Position numbers and translations under genes: made by a program. The notes under the pieces are model-generated. The model had not been told where the DNA came from, ran no database searches, and saw only the letters and a list, made by a program, of their open reading frames with translations. From Balneola sp. (GTDB lineage Bacteria; Bacteroidota; Rhodothermia; Balneolales; Balneolaceae): a stretch of DNA of 64,000 nt. How positions within the stretch are numbered: the first letter of the stretch is position 1; each line of letters begins with the position of its first letter. Shown here piece after piece: positions 63,759 to 64,000 of the stretch. The stretch spans positions 1 through 64,000 of the forward strand of contig NZQV01000002.1 of NCBI GenBank assembly GCA_002696035.1, in the 5' to 3' direction.

Positions 63759-63786
63759 CCTCGTTCCGAGCGTCTCGTTCGGAATG
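63759..63786 (-). repeat. CATTCCGAACG-type hairpin, third copy
   Basis: CCTCGTTCCGAGCG and CGTTCGGAATG enclose TCT, the reverse complement form of the hairpins at 56689-56716 and 59023-59050, with one G:T pair. It sits between ftsK and the likely start of the LolA-like gene. A TCC-loop hairpin (GGAACC-TCC-GGTTCT, 63793-63807) follows at once. Confidence 0.7.
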
Positions 63787-63810
63787 AATGGCGGAACCTC
63801 CGGTTCTAAG

Positions 63811-64000
63811 GTGTTTATCAGGGGAGTTTTCCTTGTATTAGGATTTCTATTACTCTCAACGAACCTCCTAGCTCAATCTTCAACTTTTGATCAACTCAAG
63901 CAACGCTTTGAATCTGGTGAAGTTTTTGTAGCTGATTTTGATCACATTTACACCGATTCCTATACCGAAGAATCTACCAGCAGTTCAGGCAAGATATGGA
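63811..64000 (+). CDS. LolA-like outer-membrane lipoprotein carrier, N-terminal fragment
   Basis: The frame from GTG 63811 reads MFIRGVFLVLGFLLLSTNLL (signal peptide), then AQSSTFDQLKQRFESGEVFV and ends ...SSGKIW at the window edge. The FDQLKQRF...G.IW layout fits LolA-family periplasmic carriers; the gene also commonly follows ftsK in Bacteroidota. In-frame ATGs exist at 63784 and at 63706 (overlapping the ftsK stop), but these run through REP hairpins, so the start is uncertain. Confidence 0.72.
   Translation, partial: MFIRGVFLVLGFLLLSTNLLAQSSTFDQLKQRFESGEVFVADFDHIYTDSYTEESTSSSGKIW

Overview
The window looks like chromosomal DNA of a Bacteroidota-type bacterium, most plausibly of the Balneolia/Rhodothermia side. 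This placement is inferred. The grounds are a long secreted protein ending in a type IX secretion sorting domain (QNYPNPFNPST then a C-terminal beta domain, ~21.5 kb), many lipoproteins and TlpA/M56/BlaI modules, few Shine-Dalgarno sequences, and promoter-like pairs of the Bacteroidota form TTTG-N19-TAnnTTTG (clearest before frr and blaI). No rRNA, tRNA, CRISPR array, prophage or intact insertion sequence was seen.

Layout. 0-3.2 kb: the str operon on the minus strand (rpsL-rpsG-fusA-tuf, tuf cut by the window edge). 3.3-14.6 kb: recG, a two-lipoyl-domain 2-oxoacid dehydrogenase E2, an unknown 403-aa gene, a REP-associated (RAYT) transposase, frr, a four-helix-bundle 'S23' gene and smc. 14.6-18 kb: a repeat island with three copies of a ~175-200 bp intergenic element around a TPR lipoprotein and metZ. 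18-26.6 kb: secreted and surface proteins (M14 carboxypeptidase, NTF2-like lipoprotein, a ThuA/sugar-dehydrogenase/PKD/PA14 T9SS protein, a propeller-like lipoprotein). 26.7-27.4 kb: a RAYT pseudogene bracketed by inverted REP double hairpins. 27.4-33.3 kb: Ppx/GppA-HD, Hsp33, an APC permease fused to two universal-stress domains, and a VapBC-like toxin-antitoxin pair. 33.5-40.6 kb, minus strand: HesB/IscA protein, AlbA_2 regulator, gpsA-plsY, lipA, lipB, lpdA, then a decayed toxin-antitoxin locus. 40.7-51.4 kb: MltB-like transglycosylase, TlpA lipoprotein divergent from blaI-M56 peptidase, GNAT, M19 dipeptidase, small membrane proteins, glutamate dehydrogenase and two paralogous secreted proteins. 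51.5-56.3 kb: two sodium/solute symporters, a TRIC-type channel, Mrp/ApbC. 56.5-59.1 kb: an AT-rich two-gene cassette (M23 peptidase lipoprotein plus secreted unknown) between direct repeats. 59.3-64 kb: gcvT, comB, ftsK and the start of a LolA-like gene.

Functional links: lipB and lipA make lipoate for the E2 (5.6-7.3 kb), for which lpdA would be the E3. gpsA and plsY supply glycerol-3-phosphate and acylate it for phospholipids. HesB and Mrp are both Fe-S biogenesis factors, and LipA needs Fe-S clusters.

The least ordinary content is intergenic. At least seven families of palindromic or dispersed repeats are present, two RAYT genes sit with their own hairpins, and one 26-nt hairpin family keeps its core while its stem covaries. 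No wholly new enzymatic system was found. The best candidates for undescribed biology are the three-copy element at 14.8-17.9 kb, the covarying 26-nt hairpin family, and the repeat-bracketed M23 cassette.
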